Position numbers and translations under genes: made by a program | Shown: positions 15,852 through 23,191 of the stretch, piece after piece | Numbering within the stretch: the first letter of the stretch is position 1 | How the letters are laid out: every line of letters begins with the position of its first letter | Source: Bacteroidales bacterium UBA6192 | GTDB taxonomy: Bacteria > Bacteroidota > Bacteroidia > Bacteroidales > F082 | DNA length: 24,215 bases | Direction of reading: 5' to 3' | Assembly: GCA_002422725.1 (NCBI GenBank) | Contig: DITE01000032.1 | Coordinates: 1 to 24,215 of the forward strand | The notes under the pieces: generated by a model | The model's input: the letters and a program-made list of their open reading frames with translations, nothing else | Database searches by the model: none | Told to the model about the DNA's origin: nothing

Positions 15852-16796
15852 GTGAACGAAATTTTGTTATTTTCACTACTGACGCTTGCGCTCCTGGGAG
15901 GTGCTCTTTCCGTCATCCTCTACTTTGTGGCTCAGAAGTTTAAAGTGATCGAAGATCCGCGCATTGACCTGGTCGATGATGTTTTGCCTAAGGCAAACTG
16001 TGGAGGCTGCGGTTATCCGGGTTGTCGCAACTTTGCAGAGGTAAGTGTAAAGTCTGCCGATCAGAAAAAAAATCTGGAAGGCCTTAACTGCCCGGTAGGC
16101 GGAAATGATGTGATGAAGCAAGTTGCTGCAATTCTCGGCCTCGAGGTTGAAGAAAAGGAACCGATGATTGCCGTAATCAGATGCAATGGGTCCAAAGCCA
16201 ACTCTCCTGCTCGCATACAGTATGATGGACCAGCCAGCTGTGCTTTTGCACATAGTTTATATGCAGGTGAAGGCGGGTGTCAGTTTGGCTGCCTTGGTTT
16301 GGGCGACTGCGTGGTTTCGTGCGATTTTGATGCCATCCATATGAACCCTGAAACCGGACTTCCGGTTGTCAACGATAAATGTGTTGCATGTGGTGCATGT
16401 GTAAAAGCTTGCCCAAGAGGCATAATTGAGCTCAGAAACAAGAACAAAAAAGACCGAAGGATATTTGTTAGCTGTGTGAACAAGGAAAAAGGAGGCCCTG
16501 CCAAAAAGAATTGCAGCGTGGCCTGTATTGGCTGCTCAAAATGCTTCCAGGTATGCCCGTATGAAGCCATTACAATGGCTGATAACTTGGCTTATATCGA
16601 TTATGAAAAATGCAAATTGTGCCGAAAATGTGTCGAGGTGTGTCCTACCGATGCCATCCATGAACTTAATTTCCCTCCACGAAAACCGAAGCCTGAACCT
16701 GCATCAGAAATCAAAACTGAAGCCGGTGTGACGGCCGAAACAGCATCCAGGCCTCCCAAAAAGTCTGCTAAAGAAACCAACGAAACACAAGAATAA
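15852..16796 (+). CDS. rnfB: Rnf electron transport complex subunit RnfB
   Basis: This 314-residue iron-sulfur subunit, anchored by one N-terminal helix (about 4-27), accepts electrons from reduced ferredoxin and passes them into the Rnf complex. The N-terminal RnfB-type cluster is bound by C50, C53, C58 and C80 (CGGCGYPGC). A ferredoxin region follows with cysteine sets C143/C147/C153/C157, C177/C180/C183/C187, C225/C228/C231/C235 and C254/C257/C260/C264, enough for about four more [4Fe-4S] clusters. The last 45 residues are a Pro/Lys/Glu-rich tail without cysteines, probably disordered. Translation starts at GTG 15852, directly before the membrane helix. It is the first gene of rnfBCDGEA; rnfC follows after 4 bases. 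Confidence 0.96.
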   Translation: MNEILLFSLLTLALLGGALSVILYFVAQKFKVIEDPRIDLVDDVLPKANCGGCGYPGCRNFAEVSVKSADQKKNLEGLNCPVGGNDVMKQVAAILGLEVEEKEPMIAVIRCNGSKANSPARIQYDGPASCAFAHSLYAGEGGCQFGCLGLGDCVVSCDFDAIHMNPETGLPVVNDKCVACGACVKACPRGIIELRNKNKKDRRIFVSCVNKEKGGPAKKNCSVACIGCSKCFQVCPYEAITMADNLAYIDYEKCKLCRKCVEVCPTDAIHELNFPPRKPKPEPASEIKTEAGVTAETASRPPKKSAKETNETQE

Positions 16797-16800
16797 AGCA

Positions 16801-18141
16801 ATGAACATGAAGTCATTGAAAACATTTACCAGGGGTGGCGTCCATCCGGAAGAAAATAAATTCTCAGAAAATGCTGCCATCGAAGCACTGCCTTTACCCA
16901 AACAGGCGGTCATCCCATTAGGCCAGAATCTGGGAGTCCCATCCAAACCCATCGTAAAAAAAGGAGATGAAGTTAAGGTAGGTCAGCTTATTGCCAAAGG
17001 AGAGGCTTTCATATCGGCCAACCTGCATTCACCTGTTTCGGGCAAAGTTGTAAAGATCGACGATGCCATCGATTCAAGTGGCTATCGGCGTCAGGCCATC
17101 TTTGTTGATGTGATTGATGATGTGTGGGACGACAGCATCGACACCTCACCGACAATTGTGCGCCAGATAAGTTTAAGCAAACAGGAAATCATTCAGCGGA
17201 TAAAAGAATGTGGCATTGTCGGACTTGGTGGAGCAACCTTCCCAACCCATGTCAAACTTATGGTTCCGGATGGTAAAAAAGCTGAATATTTGATTATCAA
17301 CGGGGTGGAATGCGAACCCTATCTTACTTCCGACCACCGGGTAATGCTCGAAAAAGGTGAGGAAATGCTTATCGGGGTTAAGATTCTCATGAAAGCCCTT
17401 GAAGTGGAGAAAGCAGTTATCGGCATTGAAAACAATAAACCGGATGCTATCAGACATCTGACCGAACTTTCGCAGGCCTATACGGGCATTATGGTGCAGG
17501 CACTCAAAGTAAAGTATCCGCAGGGAGGTGAGAAACAACTCATTAAGGCCACTGTTAACCGTGAAGTTCCTTCCGGCAAATTGCCAATCGAGGTGGGTTG
17601 TGTGGTTAGTAATGTTGGCACTGCTCTGGCAGTTTATGATGCTGTTCAGAAAAACAAGCCCTTGATTGAACGTGTGGTTACCGTTACAGGCAAATCGGTA
17701 CGTAAACCATCCAACTTCATGGTCCGTATTGGCACACCTGTTACCGAACTTATTGCTGCCGCGCAGGGACTTCCCGAAAACACCGGTAAAGTGATCAACG
17801 GAGGTCCGATGATGGGTAAAGCACTTACATCTATTGACGTTCCCATAACCAAAGGCTCATCAGGCATTTTGATTATGAAATCGGAAGATAGCAGGAGGCC
17901 GGCTCCCAAACCCTGCATACGCTGCTCGAAATGTACCGAAGTTTGCCCGATGGGATTAGAACCTTTTCTGTTGGCTAAATTGGCTAAACTGGCCATTTAC
18001 GACAAGGCCGAAAATGAAAAAATTATGGATTGCATCGAATGCGGTTCATGCCAGTTCACCTGTCCCTCACAACTTCCTCTGCTCGATTTCCTACGCCTTG
18101 GGAAGCAACGAGTTGGTCTCTTAATCAGAACCCGCAAATAG
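16801..18141 (+). CDS. rnfC: Rnf electron transport complex subunit RnfC
   Basis: This 446-residue membrane-associated subunit carries the NAD(H)/FMN site and two [4Fe-4S] clusters of the Rnf complex. The N-terminal part has the RnfC barrel-sandwich region ('PSKPIVKKGDEVKVGQLIAK', then 'LHSPVSGKV'). The glycine-rich GLGGATFPTH at 141-150, as in the NuoF-like fold, binds FMN and NADH, with 'NGVECEPYLTSDHR' following at 168-180. An SLBB-type segment lies around 290-350. The clusters are ligated by C372/C375/C378/C382 and C411/C414/C417/C421. The ATG at 16801 is 4 bases after rnfB; the ATG at 16807 is an equally possible start and would remove only two residues. Length is typical of the short RnfC form without a repetitive C-terminal tail. 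Confidence 0.96.
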   Translation: MNMKSLKTFTRGGVHPEENKFSENAAIEALPLPKQAVIPLGQNLGVPSKPIVKKGDEVKVGQLIAKGEAFISANLHSPVSGKVVKIDDAIDSSGYRRQAIFVDVIDDVWDDSIDTSPTIVRQISLSKQEIIQRIKECGIVGLGGATFPTHVKLMVPDGKKAEYLIINGVECEPYLTSDHRVMLEKGEEMLIGVKILMKALEVEKAVIGIENNKPDAIRHLTELSQAYTGIMVQALKVKYPQGGEKQLIKATVNREVPSGKLPIEVGCVVSNVGTALAVYDAVQKNKPLIERVVTVTGKSVRKPSNFMVRIGTPVTELIAAAQGLPENTGKVINGGPMMGKALTSIDVPITKGSSGILIMKSEDSRRPAPKPCIRCSKCTEVCPMGLEPFLLAKLAKLAIYDKAENEKIMDCIECGSCQFTCPSQLPLLDFLRLGKQRVGLLIRTRK

Positions 18142-18155
18142 AATACACGACAACT

Positions 18156-19163
18156 ATGAGTATATTTACCATATCAGGTTCTCCGCATGTACACGGAGAC
18201 GAAAATGTAAAAAAGATTATGTACACCGTGGTTTACGCCATGGTACCCGCTATGCTGGTGTCAGTTTACTTTTTCGGGCTCGATGCCCTTAGGATTTTAC
18301 TGATAAGTGTTGCGGCTTGCCTGTTCTTTGAATGGGTGTTTCAGAAATATCTCATCAAAGGCCCGGTCACCATCAATGACGGATCAGCAGTTGTAGCCGG
18401 CATTTTGCTGGCCTTCAACATTCCGGCCAATATACCTTCATGGATACTGATTATTGGTGCCCTCGTTACCATTGGTGTTGGCAAAATGTCGTTTGGCGGA
18501 TTAGGCAAAAATCCATTTAACCCGGCACTTGTTGGCAGGGTTTTTATGCTGATTTCCTTCCCGGTTCAAATGACCAGCTGGCCAATACCCAAGCCCATTA
18601 TTGATGGTGGTTTGCTAACTGATGCTGTTACAGGCCCCACAGCACTCGGCCTGCTCAAGGAAGGCATTGGTGCCGGAAAAACCATCGACCAGATCATGAC
18701 CGATCCGGCTATGCCCGAATATATCGACAGGCTCACCGGCAATATGGGTGGTTCACTCGGCGAAATGTCGGCTATTGCCCTCATATTAGGCGGAATCTTT
18801 ATGGTTTGGCGAAAAGTAATCAACTGGCAGTTGCCTGTTTCCATCATTGCTACTGTTTTTGTCTTTGCCGGAATATTTCACCTGATCGACCCGACCCACT
18901 ACATTGACCCGATGTTTCATCTTTTCACCGGAGGATTAATGCTCGGAGCCATTTACATGGCAACCGATATGGTCAGTTCGCCCATGAATATGAGCGGTAA
19001 GCTCATCTATGGTGTCGGCATAGGTCTTCTCACTATCATTATCAGGCTATGGGGAGCTTATCCCGAAGGAATCTCGTTCGCAATCCTGATTATGAACGCC
19101 TTCACTCCATTGATCAATAACAGTTTCAAACCAAAGCGATTTGGTCTGGTAACCAAAAAATAA
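18156..19163 (+). CDS. rnfD: Rnf electron transport complex subunit RnfD
   Basis: This 335-residue integral membrane subunit has about nine to ten hydrophobic helices, is homologous to NqrB, and takes part in electron transfer and ion translocation. Typical motifs are 'SGSPHVHGDENVKKIMY' near the N-terminus, 'GKNPFNPALVGRVFML' (118-132) and 'ATDMVSSPMN' late in the protein. FMN is normally bound covalently through phosphate to a threonine in D-x-x-S/T-G-A-T. Here the site reads DAVTGPT (156-162), so T162 is the expected acceptor, with Pro in place of the usual Ala. I chose the ATG at 18156; the frame open from 18030 overlaps rnfC and adds 42 non-homologous residues. It starts 14 bases after rnfC, and rnfG follows after 29. 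Confidence 0.95.
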   Translation: MSIFTISGSPHVHGDENVKKIMYTVVYAMVPAMLVSVYFFGLDALRILLISVAACLFFEWVFQKYLIKGPVTINDGSAVVAGILLAFNIPANIPSWILIIGALVTIGVGKMSFGGLGKNPFNPALVGRVFMLISFPVQMTSWPIPKPIIDGGLLTDAVTGPTALGLLKEGIGAGKTIDQIMTDPAMPEYIDRLTGNMGGSLGEMSAIALILGGIFMVWRKVINWQLPVSIIATVFVFAGIFHLIDPTHYIDPMFHLFTGGLMLGAIYMATDMVSSPMNMSGKLIYGVGIGLLTIIIRLWGAYPEGISFAILIMNAFTPLINNSFKPKRFGLVTKK

Positions 19164-19192
19164 AATGCCCGGGCACATAACAATACAACATT

Positions 19193-19783
19193 ATGGCAAG
19201 CAAAAAAGAATCGAATTTTTTCAACATGGTGAGCACACTGCTCGTGATATCGATAGTCGCATCCATATCACTTGGGGCTGTTTACAACCTTACCAAAGGG
19301 CCCATCGACCTGGCGAAACAAAAGAAACAGGAAGAAGCCATCAGGAATGTACTGCCTGAATTTGATCGGATCGAAACGATTCGGGTTAAAGCGAACGACC
19401 TGGCTGACTCACTTCAATTCAACATGGCTTATAAACAGGATGAGTTTGTGGGAGTTGCCATCAACACCTTCACCAACAAGGGATTTAGTGGAAATATAAA
19501 AATTATGGTAGGACTGCGACCCGATGGCACCATACACAACACTTCGGTGCTTGAACACAAAGAAACACCTGGTCTGGGCGACAAAATGCAGCAGAGTAAA
19601 TCGGACTGGAGCCTTCAATTCAATGGCAAAAACCCTGAAAGTTTTATCCTGAAAGTGAAAAAAGACGGTGGTTCCATTGATGCTATTACTGCAGCAACCA
19701 TCAGTTCACGCGCATTTGCCGATGCTGTGCAACGTGCTTTCTTAACATACGAATCAAACAAAGGAGGAACAGAGAATGAGTAA
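19193..19783 (+). CDS. rnfG: Rnf electron transport complex subunit RnfG
   Basis: This 196-residue subunit has one N-terminal membrane helix (about 11-30) and an FMN-binding domain facing the periplasm. The flavinylation motif DAITAAT at 163-169 fits the ApbE target consensus, with T169 as the site for phosphoester-linked FMN. The preceding 'HKETPGLGDKM' (122-132) is the other hallmark of this fold. No apbE-like flavin transferase is in the window, so it must be encoded elsewhere. The rnfE gene begins inside the end of rnfG with an 8-base overlap, and an AAGGAGG sequence within rnfG precedes it. Confidence 0.96.
   Translation: MASKKESNFFNMVSTLLVISIVASISLGAVYNLTKGPIDLAKQKKQEEAIRNVLPEFDRIETIRVKANDLADSLQFNMAYKQDEFVGVAINTFTNKGFSGNIKIMVGLRPDGTIHNTSVLEHKETPGLGDKMQQSKSDWSLQFNGKNPESFILKVKKDGGSIDAITAATISSRAFADAVQRAFLTYESNKGGTENE
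19761..19767 (+). promoter_or_regulatory. Strong Shine-Dalgarno sequence for rnfE inside rnfG
   Basis: AAGGAGG ends 8 bases before the ATG at 19776. Such full matches to the anti-Shine-Dalgarno sequence are unusual in Bacteroidota genes. It supports this start and the 8-base overlap with rnfG. Confidence 0.55.
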
Positions 19784-20360
19784 TTTTAAAACGCTTACGA
19801 AAGGGCTGCTAAAAGAAAACCCTGTTTTTGTCCTTTTGCTGGGATTGTGTCCTACTCTGGGGGTTACAACAAGTGCCTTCAATGGATTGGGAATGGGTCT
19901 GGCAACCACATTTGTGCTGGTCATGTCGAACCTGGTCGTTTCTCTGGTTAAAAACGCCATCCCCGACAAGGTTCGTATTCCTTCATTTATTGTAATCATC
20001 GCATCGTTTGTTACCATTGTTGAGCTGGTAATGCAGGCTTACGTGCCTGCTTTGTTCGATCAGCTCGGTTTGTTTATCCCACTGATCGTGGTTAACTGCA
20101 TTGTGCTGGGAAGAGCGGAAGCTTTCGCGTCTAAAAACAGTGTAGGCTCATCGATACTCGACGGACTGGGTATGGGGCTGGGCTTTGCCTTTGCTCTTAC
20201 AGTTCTGGGTGCAGTCAGAGAGTTCCTGGGTGCTGGTGCAGTTTTTGGTCAAAAAGTGATTCCGGGCGATCTGATGCTCGTTTTTGTGCTTGCACCAGGT
20301 GCTTTCATCGTGCTGGGGTATCTTATTGCCCTGACAAAAATTATCAATAAGACTAAATAA
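19776..20360 (+). CDS. rnfE: Rnf electron transport complex subunit RnfE
   Basis: This 194-residue integral membrane subunit has about six helices and is homologous to NqrD. With RnfA it forms the membrane core that carries an intramembrane [2Fe-2S] cluster and couples electron flow to Na+ or H+ transport. The two conserved cysteines are C25 in 'GLCPTLGVTTS' and C108 in 'VNCIVLGRAEAFAS', both at the expected inverted-repeat positions. The motif 'LDGLGMGLGFAFALTVLGAVREFLG' near 130-155 is typical. It overlaps rnfG by 8 bases and is followed by rnfA after 10 bases. Confidence 0.96.
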   Translation: MSNFKTLTKGLLKENPVFVLLLGLCPTLGVTTSAFNGLGMGLATTFVLVMSNLVVSLVKNAIPDKVRIPSFIVIIASFVTIVELVMQAYVPALFDQLGLFIPLIVVNCIVLGRAEAFASKNSVGSSILDGLGMGLGFAFALTVLGAVREFLGAGAVFGQKVIPGDLMLVFVLAPGAFIVLGYLIALTKIINKTK

Positions 20361-20370
20361 CACAGGTACA

Positions 20371-20943
20371 ATGGAATACATTATCATTATCATATCAGCC
20401 ATATTTATCAACAACGTCGTATTGGCTCAGTTTTTGGGGATATGCCCTTTTGTGGGTGTTTCCAACAAAATATCCACTTCGCTGGGTATGGGTGGAGCGG
20501 TTATTTTCGTGATAACTCTGGCCACCATCGTCACCTGGTTGGTTCAGATGTATCTGCTGCAACCACTGGGTATACAGTTTCTTCAGACCATTGCTTTTAT
20601 TCTTGTTATTGCCGGGCTTGTTCAGATGGTGGAGATTATCCTGAAAAAAGTTAGCCCGGGTTTATATCAGGCGCTGGGCGTATTTCTGCCACTGATCACG
20701 ACCAACTGCGCTGTTTTAGGGGTGGCAATTCTAACCATTCAAAAGGACTTCAATCTTATTGAGGGCGTGGTGTTTGCTGTTTCAAACGCAGCTGGATTCA
20801 CACTGGCTTTGTTGATTTTTGCCGGGATACGCGAGCACATCGAACTTATGGAACCGCCCAAGGTTATGCAGGGAGTTCCCATCGCACTGATTGTTGCCGG
20901 AATCCTGGCCCTGGCATTCATGGGCTTTACAGGCATTGTTTAG
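20371..20943 (+). CDS. rnfA: Rnf electron transport complex subunit RnfA
   Basis: This 190-residue integral membrane subunit has about six helices, is homologous to NqrE and is paired with RnfE in opposite topology. The cluster-ligating cysteines are C25 in 'LGICPFVGVS' and C113 in 'TTNCAVLGVAI', matching the spacing in RnfE. 'AAGFTLALLIFAGIREHIEL' and the C-terminal 'GVPIALIVAGILALAFMGF' are standard family features. It is the last gene of the six-gene operon in the usual B-C-D-G-E-A order, and a strong terminator lies 19 bases after the stop. Together the six genes appear intact, so the operon should give a functional complex. Confidence 0.97.
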   Translation: MEYIIIIISAIFINNVVLAQFLGICPFVGVSNKISTSLGMGGAVIFVITLATIVTWLVQMYLLQPLGIQFLQTIAFILVIAGLVQMVEIILKKVSPGLYQALGVFLPLITTNCAVLGVAILTIQKDFNLIEGVVFAVSNAAGFTLALLIFAGIREHIELMEPPKVMQGVPIALIVAGILALAFMGFTGIV

Positions 20944-20962
20944 CCAAAACCATCTTAGTGTC

Positions 20963-21003
20963 AAAAACGCATCCTGGCGATCCCGGATGCGTTTTTTTTT
21001 TTT
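20963..21003 (+). terminator. Intrinsic terminator of the rnf operon
   Basis: The arm AAAAACGCATCC (20963-20974) pairs with GGATGCGTTTTT (20985-20996) around a 10-base loop, and the T-run is 12 bases long (20992-21003). It is a textbook factor-independent terminator just after rnfA. Confidence 0.92.
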
Positions 21004-21033
21004 GCAAATTGTCTGCAATATGAATTACTTTTA
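21001..21033 (+). promoter_or_regulatory. Candidate promoter of the GNAT gene, overlapping the rnf terminator T-run
   Basis: TTTG at 21001-21004 is followed after 21 bases by TACTTTTA (21026-21033), one mismatch from TAnnTTTG. The -7 box ends 20 bases before the ATG at 21054. The -33 element uses the last three T of the upstream terminator. Confidence 0.45.
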
Positions 21034-21053
21034 CAAATCAAACAAGGTGATAC

Positions 21054-21341
21054 ATGGATATTCAATATAATGGAAACCTCGAAAATGGAAGCTTTTTCAT
21101 ACATGAAAACGATCAACTTCTTGCCAAAATCACTTATGTGTCTCAAGGGGATAGTGTTATTGTTATCGACCACACCTTTGTCAGCGAAAGTTTGAAAGGA
21201 AAAGGTGTTGGCAAAAAGCTGGTCATGGAAGTGGTCGCTCTGGCAAGGAAGCATCAAATGAAGATTCTGCCCCTTTGCAGCTTTGCCCATGCCATCATGA
21301 ATAAGGAAGACGGGTTGCAGGATGTCTTGGTTCAGGAGTGA
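21054..21341 (+). CDS. Small GNAT-fold N-acetyltransferase (YjdJ/NATD1-like)
   Basis: This 95-residue cytoplasmic protein belongs to the minimal GNAT group related to yeast Gtt-like and human NATD1 proteins (Pfam Acetyltransf_CG type). The acetyl-CoA-binding loop is visible as LKGKGVGKKL at residues 47-56, after the strand 'VIDHTFVSESL'. The segment 'HQMKILPLCSFAHAIMNK' (67-84), with its PLCxFA signature, is diagnostic; relatives normally have PLCPFA, so Ser replaces Pro here. The acceptor substrate is unknown for the family. An AAGGTG stretch 6 bases upstream supports the ATG at 21054. It is a single-gene unit after the rnf terminator. Confidence 0.85.
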   Translation: MDIQYNGNLENGSFFIHENDQLLAKITYVSQGDSVIVIDHTFVSESLKGKGVGKKLVMEVVALARKHQMKILPLCSFAHAIMNKEDGLQDVLVQE

Positions 21342-21505
21342 ATTGAACCCGAGGCACAGCTACCTTAATTTCATAAATATCTCACTTATTCACTTTTTGG
21401 ATAGAATTAGTTTTGGGCATTGATCCCGCTTATTATAAAAGTGGACAGTTAAAAGAAAAAGACAAGTTTGAGTAACAACAGATATCTCATTGGTGGTATT
21501 TTTGT

Positions 21506-23116
21506 TTATTGTTTCAGCACTTTTTCAACTCTGCGTGTTCCATCAGTATATTCCACTACTACAAGGTATAATACTGAAGTATAACCATTTAAATTGATAA
21601 GCATAAAACCATTTGTTGGGAAATGCTTTGTGTAGCTTAAGGTGATGCCCGATTGATTCATTACCGAAATGCCGTTGATTTTGTTTTCACCAAACAAATT
21701 AATCGAAAAACTGTCCTTAAACGGGTTGGGCATGATTTCGATTGTTGAATTTACCAATGGATTCTTTGGCAAGCCCACCACAACCACCTGGTTTTCGTAA
21801 GCACCCATATCAATCCTGTTGCCATAAATTCGTGGATTACCTGCAATATCAAATTCCGGCAAGATGAGGCCGGTGGTATCGGGTGTGCCGGTGTTTACAC
21901 AAGGTGAACTGTTTTGCAACGACCAATCAGCAACCGATCCATCATAATCTGGTCCTACACCTTCAGTGGGGTTTACAAAGATTGGATCATCATGGATATT
22001 TCCTTCGCCTTCATAATAATCTGGACTATCAGGATTACAAGAGTATGCGAAATCAGCTTTAATATCCAGTGGGGAATAAACCTGAATTGGTTCATGCCAA
22101 TCATCATCCCAATTATTGCCAAAAACAATATTATTTCTCATCATCACCGTACTGCTAAAAAAATAAAATCCGCAACCACCAGGAGAATAGTTTAAATTAT
22201 TCACAACTGTATTATTGATAATCTTTGTTATTCCAACACTCCATCCACCAACAAGCATTCCTGGCCCTCTGTTATTCGCAATAATATTATTGTAAATCAA
22301 TGAATTATATGAACTTTCATAAAGAGTACCACTTGCTGAATTGTTGCTAAAGAATTTATTATAACTTATGACGGAATTGCAATAAACTGACAATCCACCG
22401 CCTGCTCCACCCGCAAAAGGACCCAATTCAGTATATACTATATAAAATGCACTATTTGACAAAAATAGATTTCCGTTTATTACTGATGAACTAGTGCTTT
22501 CAATTGAAATACCCCCACCGGTAAAATAGACATGATTATATTTAAAGGTATTATTAAGTAATTGAATTGAAGAACAGTTACTTATCATTATTCCACCTCC
22601 TCTATAACTAGCCCTGTTATGATAAAAAGTTGAATTACTGATTGTCAGATGGGCATACCCTTTTAAATAAATAGCGCCACCTTTATTGTCCTCATTGTTA
22701 TCATCATCCCAAGTTACCCCGGGAACAACAGCTTTCCCAAATGAAAATCTGCAATAGCTTAAAGAAGAGGTGTCTGAATTGTTGGTCAGGAATCGAATTC
22801 CTCCCCATCCACCATTTGTTGTTGTTGTATCGTCAATGGAAGTATAGTCGTCAATTGTGAAAATAATTGAATCATTTATGTTTCCAATGGCTTTGATTTT
22901 GCCGTAAACATCAATACTGTAATTCCCCTGAAACTCAACATAAACCCCCGGTTCTATTTGCAGGGTAGCCTGATTTTCAATCACAATATTATTGTAAATT
23001 CTAACAGTATCTTCCGACCAGATGGTGTCGTTGGAAATATACTGTGTTTTCAAAACTTGTGCTTGTATTGCGAAAACAATTTGGATAAAAATGGAGAGCA
23101 TAAATAGTTTTTTCAT
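21506..23116 (-). CDS. Secreted parallel beta-helix protein with type IX sorting domain
   Basis: This 536-residue exported protein has a signal peptide (hydrophobic 4-16, cleavage after IQAQ near residue 20). From about 25 to 350 there are many short beta-helix turns rich in Asn, Gly and Ser, such as 'LTISNSTFYHN', 'IQLLNNTFKYNHVYFTGGG' and 'NNIIANNRGPG'. This is the pattern of right-handed parallel beta-helix proteins (polymorphic-membrane-protein or pectate-lyase-like). The segment 'DIAGNPRIYGNRIDMGAYEN' near 415-440 is typical of choice-of-anchor Q domains. The last 80 residues (from 'IEIMPNPFKDSF' to VEKVLKQ) form a Por-type sorting domain. No catalytic residues are identified; carbohydrate binding or surface adhesion is plausible. 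Base composition is A+T-rich (22501-22560 has 17 G+C of 60). Confidence 0.87.
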   Translation of the reverse strand: MKKLFMLSIFIQIVFAIQAQVLKTQYISNDTIWSEDTVRIYNNIVIENQATLQIEPGVYVEFQGNYSIDVYGKIKAIGNINDSIIFTIDDYTSIDDTTTTNGGWGGIRFLTNNSDTSSLSYCRFSFGKAVVPGVTWDDDNNEDNKGGAIYLKGYAHLTISNSTFYHNRASYRGGGIMISNCSSIQLLNNTFKYNHVYFTGGGISIESTSSSVINGNLFLSNSAFYIVYTELGPFAGGAGGGLSVYCNSVISYNKFFSNNSASGTLYESSYNSLIYNNIIANNRGPGMLVGGWSVGITKIINNTVVNNLNYSPGGCGFYFFSSTVMMRNNIVFGNNWDDDWHEPIQVYSPLDIKADFAYSCNPDSPDYYEGEGNIHDDPIFVNPTEGVGPDYDGSVADWSLQNSSPCVNTGTPDTTGLILPEFDIAGNPRIYGNRIDMGAYENQVVVVGLPKNPLVNSTIEIMPNPFKDSFSINLFGENKINGISVMNQSGITLSYTKHFPTNGFMLINLNGYTSVLYLVVVEYTDGTRRVEKVLKQ

Positions 23117-23156
23117 AGATATAATATTTGGAATTGAATGAAGGAATAGAAAATGG

Positions 23157-23184
23157 AAAAACAGGGCAATGAATTGCCCTGTTT
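23157..23184 (-). terminator. Terminator of the minus-strand lipoprotein gene
   Basis: AAACAGGGCAAT and ATTGCCCTGTTT (23159-23184) form an almost continuous stem with a small central loop. On the minus strand it is followed by a run of five T (complement of 23157-23161). It starts 8 bases after the stop codon at 23192 and separates that gene from the beta-helix gene, so the latter probably has its own promoter, which I could not identify. Confidence 0.75.
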
Positions 23185-23191
23185 AAACAAT

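Noticed and set aside
15876..16253. Antisense open frame of 125 codons opposite rnfB
   Set aside because: It is a shadow of the strongly conserved rnfB coding sequence and shows no family resemblance.
18030..18155. Extended N-terminus of RnfD from 18030
   Set aside because: It overlaps the end of rnfC, including its cluster cysteine codons, in another frame and has no homology to RnfD; the ATG at 18156 gives the normal N-terminus.
21342..21505. Gap between the GNAT gene and the beta-helix gene
   Set aside because: Checked for hairpins, small genes and repeats on both strands; nothing convincing was found.
22081..22700. Repetitive Asn/Gly-rich coding in the beta-helix gene as a possible DNA repeat array
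   Set aside because: The repeats are at the protein-fold level only; the DNA units differ in length and sequence, so this is not a tandem repeat or CRISPR array.
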